Shown: positions 1 through 8,989, numbered from the stretch's first letter. The stretch: 30,242 nt of DNA from an uncultured Bacteroidales bacterium (GCA_937910265.1 CALEPD010000252.1:1-30242), one strand, 5' to 3'. The notes: a model not told the origin generated them from the letters alone. Numbers and translations are program-made.

Positions 1-1652
1 CCGCGGGCACGCATGGCGGTGAACGCTTCGTGACCAGGGGTGTCGAGGAAAGTAATCTTGCGGCCGTCGTCGGTAGTCACCTCGTATGCACCGATATGCT
101 GGGTAATACCACCGGCCTCACCTGCAATCACATTGGTTTTGCGGATGTAGTCAAGCAACGAGGTCTTACCGTGGTCAACGTGGCCCATAACGGTGATAAT
201 CGGGTTGCGGGGTACCAAGTCTTCCGGACGGTCTTCCTCTTCGGTTTTGTTGAGGCTGTCCACAACATCGGCACTGGCGAAATTGATTTCGAAACCGAAC
301 TCATCAGCAATCAGTTTGATGGTTTCGGCGTCAAGTCGCTGGTTGATGCTGACAAAAATGCCTACCGACATACAGGTTGCGATAATCTGGTTTACCGGTG
401 TGTTCATCATGGTGGCAAGCTCATTTGCAGTTACAAATTCTGTAACCTGCAATGTCTTCGAACTCTCCATTGCCGATAATTGCTCTTCCTCAATACGCTG
501 ATGTACCTTTTGGCGCTTCTCTCTGTTGTGTTTCGAGGTCTTTGATTTGCCGAGAGGGCTCAAGCGGGCGAGCGTGTCGCGTATCTGCTTTTCGATTTCG
601 TTGTCGTCAATAACAACCTTCTTCTCCACTTTGGGTTTCTTCTCCTTTTTCTTGTCTTTCGGAGGTTTGTTGTGCTCCTCTTTCTTGTTGTTATTGTCGC
701 TGATTACGTCATTGATTTTGACGCTCTCTTTCTGTATGCGTTTGCGTTTTTTCTTCTCTCCGTGTGCGGGTTTAGCCTTGGCTTTCTCAAGCTGTTCGGG
801 GTCTATTTTGCCTACCAATTTTGGACCGTTGAGCTTTTGGTATTGGGTCTCAATATGTGTTGGCTCGGTTTTCTGAACGGTGTTTTCTGCAGGCGATTCC
901 TGAACTGGTGTCGCCGGTGTTTCGGCAACGGTGCTTTTCTTGGCTATATTTTGTTGCTGTTGTTGCTGTCTTTCAGCTGCACGCTGTGCTTTGGTTTTCT
1001 TTTGAGGACGGGTTTTTGTATTGATCGAGTCAAGGTCAATGCGTCCCAAAACATTCATTTTGGCATTAGTCTCTTTGGCGTCGGCAGTCACTGCCTCAGA
1101 GGCTGCTTCGTCTGTGGGAGTTTCTGTGGCAACCTCTGCAACGATTTCGTCGCGGTCGTCAGCGGGCTCCTCTACATTGGGCTCACTTTCAAAAACTTCA
1201 TTTTGTGAAGGCTGTTCGTCATCAACAACATCTTCATTTTGCGGAACAATGGGTTCGTCAGTAATATTCATAACGGGTTCAGGCTCAGTGTCCCGTTTTG
1301 ACGAATGTTTGTCAGGCTCGGCGTTTTTTGGGGGAACAAATGTATGGTCTTTGATGATGATAACATCGGGACTGTCTTCTTCCGAAACGGGTTCGGCTGG
1401 GGCATTCTTTTGGACTTCAACAACAACACTGCTGTTGTTCGTCAGTTTTATCTTGTCGGCATTCTCCTTCACCTTACGTTCCGATTGGAACGCCTTGGCA
1501 AGTATTTCGTATTGCTCAGTGGTAACTCGGGTGTTAGGGTTCATATCTATTTGATGTCCCTTCTTTACCAAGCATTCAACAAGGTTTTGGATGCCAACAT
1601 TGAGCTCTTTGGCGATTTGTTTGAGTCTGATGTTTTTCGGTTCTTCTGCCAT
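1..1652 (-). CDS. infB: Translation initiation factor IF-2 (partial, C-terminus off the left edge)
   Basis: IF-2 is the GTPase that brings initiator tRNA to the 30S subunit and promotes subunit joining. The first 550 residues are present. They start MAEEPKNIRLKQIAKELNVG, an IF2_N helical domain. A long acidic then lysine-rich linker with a six-glutamine run follows, then a second IF2_N-like segment (VTEFVTANELATMMNTPVNQ). The GTPase domain follows, with the P-loop GHVDHGKTS starting at residue 490 and the G3 motif DTPGHE at 537-542. The rest of the G domain and the tRNA-binding domains lie beyond base 1. The start is the only ATG preceding the IF2_N domain, 86 bp after the nusA stop. Gene order rimP-nusA-infB is the classical operon, so it is probably transcribed from the promoter near 3500. 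The frame has no stop inside the window. Confidence 0.97.
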   Translation of the reverse strand, partial: MAEEPKNIRLKQIAKELNVGIQNLVECLVKKGHQIDMNPNTRVTTEQYEILAKAFQSERKVKENADKIKLTNNSSVVVEVQKNAPAEPVSEEDSPDVIIIKDHTFVPPKNAEPDKHSSKRDTEPEPVMNITDEPIVPQNEDVVDDEQPSQNEVFESEPNVEEPADDRDEIVAEVATETPTDEAASEAVTADAKETNAKMNVLGRIDLDSINTKTRPQKKTKAQRAAERQQQQQQNIAKKSTVAETPATPVQESPAENTVQKTEPTHIETQYQKLNGPKLVGKIDPEQLEKAKAKPAHGEKKKRKRIQKESVKINDVISDNNNKKEEHNKPPKDKKKEKKPKVEKKVVIDDNEIEKQIRDTLARLSPLGKSKTSKHNREKRQKVHQRIEEEQLSAMESSKTLQVTEFVTANELATMMNTPVNQIIATCMSVGIFVSINQRLDAETIKLIADEFGFEINFASADVVDSLNKTEEEDRPEDLVPRNPIITVMGHVDHGKTSLLDYIRKTNVIAGEAGGITQHIGAYEVTTDDGRKITFLDTPGHEAFTAMRAR

Positions 1653-1738
1653 TTTGTTCCTTATATTTGTGAGTCCTGCTTTAATTTATTGTCGAATTGC
1701 TGTTGCAATCTGTTTTCTGGATATTGTTCCAGTTTTTT

Positions 1739-2977
1739 TTATTCGAATTCCGAGCGGAGTATCTCCAATACCTCGTCAATGGTTTCGTCCTCAAGGTCGG
1801 TGCGCTTGATCAAGTCTTCTCTCGACAGCGCCAGTACGCTCTTGGCTGTATCGCAACCGATTTTTTTGAGTACGTCAATTACCCATTGATCGATTTCGTC
1901 GTTGAAATCTTGGATTGCTACATCATCGTAGTCTTCATCGGTGTCACGATAAACCTCAATGTCGTAATCAACCAGTCGGCTGGCAAGTTTGATGTTGTGG
2001 CCACCTTTACCAATGGCGAGCGATACTTCGGAAGGTGCCATGAATACTTCAGCACGCTTCGAACTCTCGTCAATCTTGATGCTGGTGATTTTTGCCGGGC
2101 TGAGGGCGCGTTGTATCATTACATCCAAACGCGGAGTGTAGTTGATGACATCGATGTTCTCGTTGCGGAGCTCTCTTACAATTCCGTGAATACGGCCACC
2201 CTTTACTCCAACACATGAACCCACTGGGTCAATGCGGTCGTCATACGACTCAACTGCAACTTTTGCACGTTCTCCGGGCACACGTACAATATTCTTGATG
2301 GTAATAAGTCCGTCATATATCTCGGGGACTTCCGCCTCAAGAAGGCGCTCCAGGAATACTGGCGATGTTCTCGAGAGTGTGATTACCGGCTTGTTGTTGT
2401 TGCGCGGGTCTACTTTCAGTACAACGGCACGGATGGTATCGCCTTTGCGGAACCTGTCGGTGGGAATCTGCTCGGCACGGGGAAGCACCAATTCAATCTT
2501 CTCTTCGTCAAGTACAATGATTTCCTTGTTCCAGGGCTGGTGTACCTCGCCAACAATAATCTCGCCAACTTTTTCCTTGTATTTGTTGTAAATGAGTGAG
2601 TTCTCGTGGTCTTGTATTTTGCTGACCAGATTTTGGCGAATCGCTAAGATTTCGCGACGGCCGAACTCGGAAATCTTGACGGGTTCGGAAACCTCTTCGC
2701 CAACCTCAAAGTCTGCTTCAATCTTGATGGCTTCGGAATACTCGATTTCTCTTTGTTCGTCTTGAAGTGTACCGTCCTCTACAATCAGTCTGTTGCAGAA
2801 GATTTCTAGGTCTCCCTTGTCCGTATTGACGATGATGTCGAAATTGTCGTCGGAGCCATATCTTTTGATAATGGCTGTGCGGAACACATCCTCGAGAATG
2901 TGCATCAATGTCTCGCGGTCAATATTCTTGAATTCTTTGAATGCCGAAAAGGATTCAGACAAGTTCAATGTGCTCAT
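1739..2977 (-). CDS. nusA: Transcription termination/antitermination protein NusA
   Basis: NusA binds RNA polymerase and nascent RNA and modulates pausing, termination and antitermination. The 412-residue product has the family layout: an N-terminal polymerase-binding domain (to about residue 130), an S1 domain (about 135-200), and KH1 and KH2 domains. KH1 is marked by GSCVGVKGGRIHGIVREL and KH2 by IGKGGHNIKLASRLVDYDIE. A short acidic helix-hairpin-helix-like tail ends ILRSEFE. The E. coli protein carries two longer acidic repeats, so this is the shorter form usual outside the gammaproteobacteria. The ATG lies 9 bp after the rimP stop, and infB follows 86 bp downstream, so it is the middle gene of the operon. 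Confidence 0.97.
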   Translation of the reverse strand: MSTLNLSESFSAFKEFKNIDRETLMHILEDVFRTAIIKRYGSDDNFDIIVNTDKGDLEIFCNRLIVEDGTLQDEQREIEYSEAIKIEADFEVGEEVSEPVKISEFGRREILAIRQNLVSKIQDHENSLIYNKYKEKVGEIIVGEVHQPWNKEIIVLDEEKIELVLPRAEQIPTDRFRKGDTIRAVVLKVDPRNNNKPVITLSRTSPVFLERLLEAEVPEIYDGLITIKNIVRVPGERAKVAVESYDDRIDPVGSCVGVKGGRIHGIVRELRNENIDVINYTPRLDVMIQRALSPAKITSIKIDESSKRAEVFMAPSEVSLAIGKGGHNIKLASRLVDYDIEVYRDTDEDYDDVAIQDFNDEIDQWVIDVLKKIGCDTAKSVLALSREDLIKRTDLEDETIDEVLEILRSEFE

Positions 2978-2986
2978 TGGAATGTA

Positions 2987-3427
2987 CTAAAATTTTATGA
3001 TTATTTTTGCTGTTTTTATTTCATCGAAAGTAAGTGTGACCATCTTGGGGGCTGATTTCTTTGTGCCTTTTGTTTTGACAACAATCTGGGTGTCGTCAGC
3101 CTCGAGCAATTTGCCCTCGAATGATTCTTGTGCCAGTGTCTCTATCGACAAGTCCCGTCCGATGTGGCGCTTGTATTGACGGGGTAACTTAAGCGGGCTG
3201 TCTGCGCCGGCGGAACTGACATTCAGTTCAAAGTCTTCTTCTTCACGGTCGAGGTTCCCCTCAATGGCCCTGCTTACTGCTATGCAGTCGTCAATAGTGA
3301 TTCCCGAATCTCCGTCAAGGTCGATATAGATGCGGTTGTCGGTAGTGATTTTAAGGTTTACTAGAAACTTGTCACTGTCGTTGAGTGCGTCTTGGACGAG
3401 TTCTAAAATTCTGACTTTTTCTATCAT
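2987..3427 (-). CDS. rimP: Ribosome maturation factor RimP
   Basis: RimP acts in 30S subunit assembly. The 146-residue product contains the signature DGDSGITIDDCIAVSRAIEG followed by the acidic segment and ELNVSSAGADSPLKLPRQYK, which corresponds to the family motif V(S/E)SPGxxRPL. The second half (GRDLSIETL onward) is the SH3-like C-terminal domain. The expected SPG is read here as SAG, a modest deviation common in this phylum as far as I recall. It is the first gene of the rimP-nusA-infB operon. A well-formed promoter and a hairpin leader lie immediately upstream. Confidence 0.95.
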   Translation of the reverse strand: MIEKVRILELVQDALNDSDKFLVNLKITTDNRIYIDLDGDSGITIDDCIAVSRAIEGNLDREEEDFELNVSSAGADSPLKLPRQYKRHIGRDLSIETLAQESFEGKLLEADDTQIVVKTKGTKKSAPKMVTLTFDEIKTAKIIIKF

Positions 3428-3442
3428 AATTCACAAAGAAGA

Positions 3443-3460
3443 AGGGGACTGACGTCCCCT
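3443..3460 (-). promoter_or_regulatory. Hairpin in the rimP 5' leader
   Basis: A perfect 7-bp inverted repeat (AGGGGAC / GTCCCCT, 4-nt loop) lies between the predicted transcription start (about 3478) and the rimP ATG at 3427. In the transcript it is followed by a pyrimidine-rich stretch (CTTCTTCTTTG) just before the start codon, where the ribosome would bind. It could be an attenuator or a translational operator for the operon; that role is inference. The hairpin itself is directly visible. Confidence 0.6.
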
Positions 3461-3484
3461 CACACATTTTCAATAAATTCCATG

Positions 3485-3515
3485 CAAAGATACGCACTTT
3501 TTTTTATGTGGCAAA
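3485..3515 (-). promoter_or_regulatory. Bacteroidota-type promoter for rimP-nusA-infB
   Basis: On the minus strand a -33 element TTTG (3515-3512) is followed after exactly 19 bp by the -7 element TATCTTTG (3492-3485), a full match to TAnnTTTG. The start of transcription would be near 3478, giving a leader of about 50 nt. Confidence 0.85.
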
Positions 3516-3827
3516 ATTTTATGTTAAATAACATTTGGTCTATATATGTAAAATATTGTTGTATAAGTGTATGTGTAAGCTGCTATAACTCTTTTTATAC
3601 CCTTTATGGTGCCTCTGTTTTATGTTTTGGCACCCGGTTTCAATTGAATATTTGTGTTTGGAAGGGCATGGGTTTGAGTGCAAAACCTGTCCCAATGCGG
3701 ATGTTCTTAACTGCTATGGTTGCGGCATTCCGTAACAGCGTACCTTCTACGGATTCCGCCTCATAAATTCAACCTACGGGTGCAAATACTATTTCTTTGT
3801 GCTCAACGTTACATACATAGAATTTCT

Positions 3828-4622
3828 ATGGAACAGTATAAGCAATTATTAAAACACGTGTTGGATACAGGCGTTTCCAAACACGATAGAACAGGCACTG
3901 GTACTATCAGCGTCTTTGGTTATCAAATGCGATTTCATCTCGATGACGGCTTCCCGTTGCTCACCACCAAGAAGCTGCATTTGAGGTCGATTATCTATGA
4001 GCTGTTGTGGTTCTTGAAAGGTGATACCAATATCAAGTATCTACACGACCATAAAGTTTCCATCTGGGACGAATGGGCAGATCCCAACGGTGACCTTGGT
4101 CCCATTTATGGCAAGCAGTGGCGTAGCTGGGGGTGCTCCGATGGCTCGAATATTGACCAAATCACACAGCTGATTGACCAAATCAAACACAATCCTGACT
4201 CACGTCGACTGCTTGTGTCGGCTTGGAATGTGGGAGAAATCGACCGTATGGCACTTCCGCCCTGTCACATTTTGTTTCAGTTCTATGTTGCCGACGGTCG
4301 TCTCAGTTGTCAGCTTTACCAGCGTTCGGCAGATATATTCCTTGGAGTACCATTCAATATTGCTTCCTATTCACTGTTTACCATGATGATTGCACAGGCT
4401 TGTGGTCTGAAGTATGGCGATTTTATTCATACCTTTGGCGATGCTCACATCTATAACAATCATATTCCGCAATGCGAATTGCAGCTTCAGCGTGAGCCCC
4501 GACAATTGCCCGTAATGCATTTGAACCCGGAAAAGAAGAATGTTTTTGATTTCGATTACGATGATTTTGTTTTGGATGGGTACGACCCGCATCCACATAT
4601 CAAAGGTGCTGTAAGTGTTTAG
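3828..4622 (+). CDS. thyA: Thymidylate synthase
   Basis: Converts dUMP to dTMP using methylenetetrahydrofolate. From the ATG at 3828 the protein is 264 residues, the same length as E. coli ThyA, and its residues line up with it. It has SKHDRTGTGT near residue 17, GPIYGKQWRSWG at about 91-102, the catalytic cysteine in PPCHILFQFYV (Cys146), and the dUMP-binding segment QLYQRSADIFLGVPFNIASY. The frame stays open upstream of this ATG, but those extra residues have no family counterpart, so 3828 is the start. It ends 20 bp before manC. No dihydrofolate reductase gene (folA) adjoins it, although the two are often neighbours in bacteria. Confidence 0.97.
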   Translation: MEQYKQLLKHVLDTGVSKHDRTGTGTISVFGYQMRFHLDDGFPLLTTKKLHLRSIIYELLWFLKGDTNIKYLHDHKVSIWDEWADPNGDLGPIYGKQWRSWGCSDGSNIDQITQLIDQIKHNPDSRRLLVSAWNVGEIDRMALPPCHILFQFYVADGRLSCQLYQRSADIFLGVPFNIASYSLFTMMIAQACGLKYGDFIHTFGDAHIYNNHIPQCELQLQREPRQLPVMHLNPEKKNVFDFDYDDFVLDGYDPHPHIKGAVSV

Positions 4623-4642
4623 CTCTAATAATGAACTATTAA

Positions 4643-5725
4643 ATGGTGAACGAAAATAATTTTTGTGTGATAATGGCCGGAGGTTTTGGTACCCGTTTTT
4701 GGCCAATGAGTAAGGACAGCAACCCCAAGCAGTTTCTCGATGTTATGGGTTCAGGTCAGTCAATGTTGCAGTCTACATTCAGCCGCTTTGAACGTATCTG
4801 CCCGCGCGAAAACATCATCATCGTGACCGGAGAGATATATGTTGATAAAGTACGGGCGCAGATCCCCGGATTGTTGCCCCATCAGGTTTTAAGCGAGCCT
4901 ACCCGTCGCAACACTGCCCCTTGTGTGGCCTATGCGGCTGCTATCATTTCGGAAATCAATCCCCATGCAAATATTGTGGTGACACCTTCCGACCATGCCA
5001 TATTTGGCGAAGACCGTTTTGTTCATGATGTCGAGCAGGCTATCGCTATCGCTGAAAACAACGATTGGATTGTCACCATAGGGGTGCGTCCCACAAGTCC
5101 GAACGTCAAGTACGGTTATATTCAATTTAGCGACGGCCGTCCGTTGGAAAAGTACGGGTCGCTCCATAAAGTGGTCACTTATATCGAGAAACCTCCGATT
5201 GAAATGGCCTGCCAGTTTATTGCATCCGATGAGTTTCTTTGGAATTCAGGTATATTTATCTGGAATGTCGATGTCCTTAAGCGTGCATACCAAGAGCATT
5301 TGCCGGTTATTGCCGACTCTTTCTTCTCAATTACACGCAACACTTCAAGTAGAGAACTCGACAAGATTTATTCAGTCAGCGAATCGATATCTGTCGATAT
5401 CGGCATCATGGAGAAAGTGTCGAACGCATATGTTATGGAGGCACATTTCGGCTGGTCCGATGTCGAGACTTGGGAGTCGTTGTATGCTGCATCGGTAAAG
5501 GACAGGGCAGGAAATGTTATTGTGTCGGGGAACGTTTTTACATACGATACCAAGAATACCATTGTCCATGTGCCGGATAATCTGTCTATGGTGATTCAGG
5601 GATTGGACGGATATGTGGTTACGGCTAACGACAATATTGTGATGATTTGCCGTCGTGACCAGGAAGAGAAGGTGGTGAAATACGCATCGGACTTCGAACT
5701 GTATGAGTTAAGTAAAAATGTTTAA
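4643..5725 (+). CDS. manC: Mannose-1-phosphate guanylyltransferase
   Basis: Makes GDP-mannose from mannose-1-phosphate and GTP for glycan synthesis. The 360-residue protein has the nucleotidyltransferase signature MAGGFGTRFWPMSKDSNPKQ near residue 11, where the family has GGxGTRLWPxSR. It also has VVTPSDHAI (about 112-120), YIEKPP, and NSGIFIWNVDVL, the sugar-binding segment. It ends in the left-handed helix region and has no phosphomannose isomerase cupin domain, so it is the single-function form. The start follows thyA by 20 bp and asnS follows by 38 bp, which suggests co-transcription. Confidence 0.93.
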   Translation: MVNENNFCVIMAGGFGTRFWPMSKDSNPKQFLDVMGSGQSMLQSTFSRFERICPRENIIIVTGEIYVDKVRAQIPGLLPHQVLSEPTRRNTAPCVAYAAAIISEINPHANIVVTPSDHAIFGEDRFVHDVEQAIAIAENNDWIVTIGVRPTSPNVKYGYIQFSDGRPLEKYGSLHKVVTYIEKPPIEMACQFIASDEFLWNSGIFIWNVDVLKRAYQEHLPVIADSFFSITRNTSSRELDKIYSVSESISVDIGIMEKVSNAYVMEAHFGWSDVETWESLYAASVKDRAGNVIVSGNVFTYDTKNTIVHVPDNLSMVIQGLDGYVVTANDNIVMICRRDQEEKVVKYASDFELYELSKNV

Positions 5726-5763
5726 TAAGATAAGATTTAATCAGATATAAAAACAATATACAA

Positions 5764-7170
5764 ATGGAACATTTAGAGATTAAGTATTTGTTGAAAAGTA
5801 ATGTCGATGCACTAATCGATACTACGGTCAATGTAAAAGGTTGGGTGCGTACAAAACGCGGAAACAAAAACGTCGCCTTTATTGCGCTTAACGACGGTTC
5901 TATTATTCATAATTTGCAGATTGTAATCGATTTGGCTAATTTTGATGAGGCTTTGTTGAAAAAAATCACTACCGGGGCATGCATTGGTGTCGACGGCAAA
6001 TTGGTAAAGTCGCAAGGCCAGGGACAAGTTGTCGAAGTGTTGGCTGAAGCGATTACCCTTTATGGTGAAGCCGATTCCGAAACATATCCTTTGCAGAAAA
6101 AAGGTCACTCGATGGAGTTCCTCCGCGAAATCGGTCATCTTCGTTTGCGCACCAACACCTTTGGCGCAATGTGCCGTATCCGTCACCAGATGGCTTATGC
6201 TATTCATACATTCTTCCACGAACGCGGATTCTTCTATTTCCATACACCGCTTATTACTGCCTCTGACTGTGAGGGCGCTGGTGAAATGTTCCAGGTCTCG
6301 ACTATCGACTACACCAATCCCCCGCGCAAGGAGGATGGCTCTATCGATTACGAGCAGGATTTCTTTGGAAAGCAGACTTCCTTGACTGTCAGCGGCCAGT
6401 TGGAAGGTGAATTGGGTGCCACTGCTCTGGGTAAGATCTACACTTTCGGCCCGACCTTCAGAGCCGAGAATTCCAACACACCACGCCATCTCGCCGAATT
6501 CTGGATGGTGGAACCCGAAATGGCATTCTACGATTTGGATAAATTGACCGCACTTGAAGAGGAGTTTATTAAATATTGCGTCCGTTGGGCACTCGACAAT
6601 TGCACCGATGACCTTGAATTCCTCAATAAAATGGTCGATAATGGTTTGTTGGAGCGTCTCCGCAGTGTCATCGATGCCGAGTTTGTCCGTTTGCCATATA
6701 CCGAGGGTATCCGTATCTTGGAAGAGGCAATAGCAAACGGCCATAAATTCGAATTCCCGGTATCATGGGGAACCGACTTGGCCAGCGAGCACGAGCGTTA
6801 TCTTGTAGAGACTCATTTCAAGAAGCCTGTGATAATGGTCAACTATCCGAAGGACATCAAGGCCTTCTACATGAAACAGAATGACGACGGTAAGACCGTT
6901 CAGGGTACCGACGTATTGTTCCCGAAAATCGGTGAGATTATCGGAGGCTCTGTCCGCGAGGAAAGCTACGATAAATTGGTGGCCCGCATCAACGAACTTG
7001 AAATCCCGATGAAGGATATGTGGTGGTATCTCGACACACGTCGTTTTGGTACCTGTCCTCATGCAGGATTTGGTCTGGGATTCGAGCGCCTGATGCTCTT
7101 TATCACTGGAATGGCTAATATCCGCGATGTGATTCCTTTCCCAAGGGCTTCTAAAACGGCTGAATTCTAA
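5764..7170 (+). CDS. asnS: Asparaginyl-tRNA synthetase
   Basis: Charges tRNA-Asn with asparagine. It is 468 residues, close to the 466 of E. coli AsnS. The N-terminal OB-fold anticodon-binding domain is seen in VNVKGWVRTKRGNKNVAFIA. The class II catalytic core has motif 2 at FRAENSNTPRHLAEFWMVEP (around residue 231) and motif 3 in GFGLGFERLMLFITGMANIR, followed by DVIPFPR near the C-terminus. The segment TVSGQLEGEL before motif 2 is typical of the AsnRS/AspRS group, and MVNYPKDIKAFYMK favours AsnRS. A terminator hairpin follows the stop. Confidence 0.97.
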   Translation: MEHLEIKYLLKSNVDALIDTTVNVKGWVRTKRGNKNVAFIALNDGSIIHNLQIVIDLANFDEALLKKITTGACIGVDGKLVKSQGQGQVVEVLAEAITLYGEADSETYPLQKKGHSMEFLREIGHLRLRTNTFGAMCRIRHQMAYAIHTFFHERGFFYFHTPLITASDCEGAGEMFQVSTIDYTNPPRKEDGSIDYEQDFFGKQTSLTVSGQLEGELGATALGKIYTFGPTFRAENSNTPRHLAEFWMVEPEMAFYDLDKLTALEEEFIKYCVRWALDNCTDDLEFLNKMVDNGLLERLRSVIDAEFVRLPYTEGIRILEEAIANGHKFEFPVSWGTDLASEHERYLVETHFKKPVIMVNYPKDIKAFYMKQNDDGKTVQGTDVLFPKIGEIIGGSVREESYDKLVARINELEIPMKDMWWYLDTRRFGTCPHAGFGLGFERLMLFITGMANIRDVIPFPRASKTAEF

Positions 7171-7192
7171 TACATCTGTTTAATAATAAATG

Positions 7193-7234
7193 GTGGGTTG
7201 GTGGTCATGGTTGACATGCCTACAACCCACTTTT
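7193..7234 (+). terminator. Intrinsic terminator after asnS
   Basis: An 8-bp outer stem (GTGGGTTG 7193-7200 / CAACCCAC 7223-7230) encloses a second paired section (CATG/CATG). A TTTTCTTGATTTTT tract follows. It separates thyA-manC-asnS from ribD. Confidence 0.75.
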
Positions 7235-7259
7235 CTTGATTTTTGGTAATTTCTCTCCT

Positions 7260-8216
7260 ATGAATATCCATGAACAAATGATGCGGCGCTGTTTTCAATT
7301 GGCGTCAAACGGCTTGGGCCATGTCAGACCCAATCCTATGGTGGGGTGTGTTGTGGTGAATGATGGCCGAGTTGTAGGTGAGGGATTCCATCAGAAATAT
7401 GGTGAAAACCATGCCGAGCGCAATGCACTGTTGCCGTTGCTGAACGGCGAGGCCCAAGGAGCCGATTTGTATGTCAATTTGGAGCCTTGCTCCCACTATG
7501 GGAAAACGCCTCCCTGTGCCGACTTGATAATTGAACGAGGTGTGAAAAGGGTCTTTTGTTCCAATGACGACCCAAATCCTCAGGTGGCTGGCGCTGGCTT
7601 TGATAAATTGAGAAACGCTGGTATCGAGGTTGTTGTCGATGTTTTAGGGCAGGAAGGTCGATGGCTTAATCGACGTTTTTTTACCTTCATGGAGCGTAAG
7701 CGTCCCTATGTTATTTTGAAATGGGCACAGAGTCTCGATGGTTTTCTTGCCCCGGAGCCAATAGTCGACGCCGACTCATGCGACCAGCAGCATTATTGGT
7801 TGAGCTCTCAGCGGCAAAATCGCATCAACCATCGCTGGCGTACTGAAGAAGCGGCTGTCCTTGTCGGGTCGGAGACTTATTTGTGCGATAATCCGCAACT
7901 AACCCCGCGCCATTACGTTGGACCGGTACCACGCCCCATAGTCCTCGACCGTCGTAACCGGTTGGGACGGTTGCCCGACAATTGGATCCACCTCGATTGC
8001 CCAAACATTCCGCATGTGATGGAACGTTTGTTTGATATGAGGATTCAGTCGGTCATTGTCGAAGGTGGCAGAAAGATTTTGGATGCTTTTATTGATGCAG
8101 GCATCTACGATGAGATCAGGCTGTTGCAAGGTAAGACGATATTGCATTCGGGTGTCAAAGCACCGGATTTGCCTGCCGTTTCTGACCAAAAGTTGACAGT
8201 TGTTTCTTACGAATAA
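7260..8216 (+). CDS. ribD: Bifunctional riboflavin biosynthesis deaminase/reductase RibD
   Basis: Performs the second and third steps of riboflavin synthesis. The N-terminal cytidine-deaminase-like domain carries the zinc ligands His51-Ala-Glu53 (HAERNALLPL) and Cys77/Cys86 (EPCSHYGKTPPC), plus RPNPMVGCVVV. The C-terminal reductase domain starts around residue 145 with YVILKWAQSLDGF and includes VGSETYLCDNPQLTPR and VIVEGGRKILDAFI. At 318 residues it is somewhat shorter than E. coli RibD (367), mostly in the reductase half, but all the main motifs are present. I chose the ATG at 7260. A TTG at 7236 is in frame but overlaps the tail of the asnS terminator. Confidence 0.94.
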   Translation: MNIHEQMMRRCFQLASNGLGHVRPNPMVGCVVVNDGRVVGEGFHQKYGENHAERNALLPLLNGEAQGADLYVNLEPCSHYGKTPPCADLIIERGVKRVFCSNDDPNPQVAGAGFDKLRNAGIEVVVDVLGQEGRWLNRRFFTFMERKRPYVILKWAQSLDGFLAPEPIVDADSCDQQHYWLSSQRQNRINHRWRTEEAAVLVGSETYLCDNPQLTPRHYVGPVPRPIVLDRRNRLGRLPDNWIHLDCPNIPHVMERLFDMRIQSVIVEGGRKILDAFIDAGIYDEIRLLQGKTILHSGVKAPDLPAVSDQKLTVVSYE

Positions 8217-8227
8217 TACGACGAGAT

Positions 8228-8830
8228 ATGTTTGATGATACTTTCCGGACATTGTCGGCCCCGGCCGAAGGTATTTACAAAGAAAAAGGAAGCAAGTTCC
8301 TTGCATTTGCATTTCCGGTCACTACAACCGAGCAAGTGAAGCAGCATGTCGATAAGTTGAAAAAAGAATATTTCGATGCCCGGCACCACTGTTATGCATA
8401 TATCTTGGGTGCCAATAAAGATGCCTACCGCCTTAATGATGATGGCGAGCCTTCGGGAACCGGTGGCCGTCCTATCTACGGACAACTGCTTTCTGCCGAT
8501 TTAACCAATGTGTTGATTGTCGTTGTGCGTTATTTCGGAGGTATTCTTTTGGGTGCTTCCGGATTGGCGAATGCCTATAAGGCAGCGGCCCGTGATGCAA
8601 TCGAAAATGCCTCCATTGTTGAGAAAACAGTAGATGTGTCCTATCGATTGCAGTTCGAGTATGTGCTGATGAACGATGTCATGCGTGTCATCAAGGATTA
8701 TTCACTCGTTCCGCAAAATCAGCAGTTCAATCTCGATTGCAGTTTGGATGTTTCTGTCCGCAAATCCGTGAGTGTTCGTCTTTATGATACGTTAGTGAAG
8801 ATAAGGGGTTTGGTGGTCACAGAACTTTAA
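8228..8830 (+). CDS. yigZ: YigZ/IMPACT family protein
   Basis: This 200-residue protein belongs to the UPF0029/IMPACT family, whose biochemical role in bacteria is not settled. The N-terminal domain contains the family signature ARHHCYAYIL followed by DDGEPSGTGGRPI and VVVRYFGGILLGASGLANAY. These glycine-rich motifs give a confident family match. The C-terminal ferredoxin-like domain (from about residue 140, YRLQFEYVLM) is the DUF1949-type half. It starts 11 bp after ribD, so the two are probably one transcript, and it ends at a strong terminator. Confidence 0.93.
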   Translation: MFDDTFRTLSAPAEGIYKEKGSKFLAFAFPVTTTEQVKQHVDKLKKEYFDARHHCYAYILGANKDAYRLNDDGEPSGTGGRPIYGQLLSADLTNVLIVVVRYFGGILLGASGLANAYKAAARDAIENASIVEKTVDVSYRLQFEYVLMNDVMRVIKDYSLVPQNQQFNLDCSLDVSVRKSVSVRLYDTLVKIRGLVVTEL

Positions 8831-8895
8831 TGGTGGAGATTTGTTTTCTCCTCCATTTAAATTGAGCCTCTTGCTATGTAGAGGCATTTTTTTTT
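8829..8895 (+). terminator. Tandem hairpins and intrinsic terminator after yigZ
   Basis: The first hairpin (8829-8857, AATGGTGGAGA / TCTCCTCCATT with one internal mismatch) begins within the stop codon. The second is a canonical terminator: GCCTCT (8866-8871) / AGAGGC (8880-8885) with an 8-nt loop and nine T residues at 8887-8895. Confidence 0.9.
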
Positions 8896-8958
8896 GTCGT
8901 CATGTAAATAGGTGAATCTGTGTATTTTGTGTGATGATGGATATGTGCATAAAATTAT

Positions 8959-8989
8959 TTTGTAATTCGAGTCAACTTTTGTAACTTTG
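8959..8989 (+). promoter_or_regulatory. Bacteroidota-type promoter for uvrD-dtd
   Basis: TTTG at 8959-8962, a 19-bp spacer, and TAACTTTG at 8982-8989 fully match the Bacteroidota consensus. Transcription would start near 8996, about 15 nt before the ATG at 9011. This rules out an in-frame upstream ATG at 8987, which overlaps the -7 element. Confidence 0.88.

Larger units (their letters stand above)
3428..3827. other. Divergent intergenic region between rimP and thyA
   Basis: About 400 bp separate the two divergent genes. The rimP side holds the promoter and hairpin listed separately. The remainder (about 3516-3827) is AT-rich in its first half. I found no full TAnnTTTG match on the plus strand for thyA and no open reading frame with recognisable content. 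A short inverted repeat (CCGTA / TACGG, 3730-3752) lies about 75 bp before thyA. The thyA promoter is therefore not identified. Confidence 0.5.

Noticed and set aside
5812..6744. A 310-codon minus-strand frame inside asnS
   Set aside because: AsnS is certain from class II motifs; the opposite frame shows no family resemblance.
7236..7259. A TTG start giving RibD eight extra residues
   Set aside because: It overlaps the T-tract of the asnS terminator and adds residues absent from the family; the ATG at 7260 fits.
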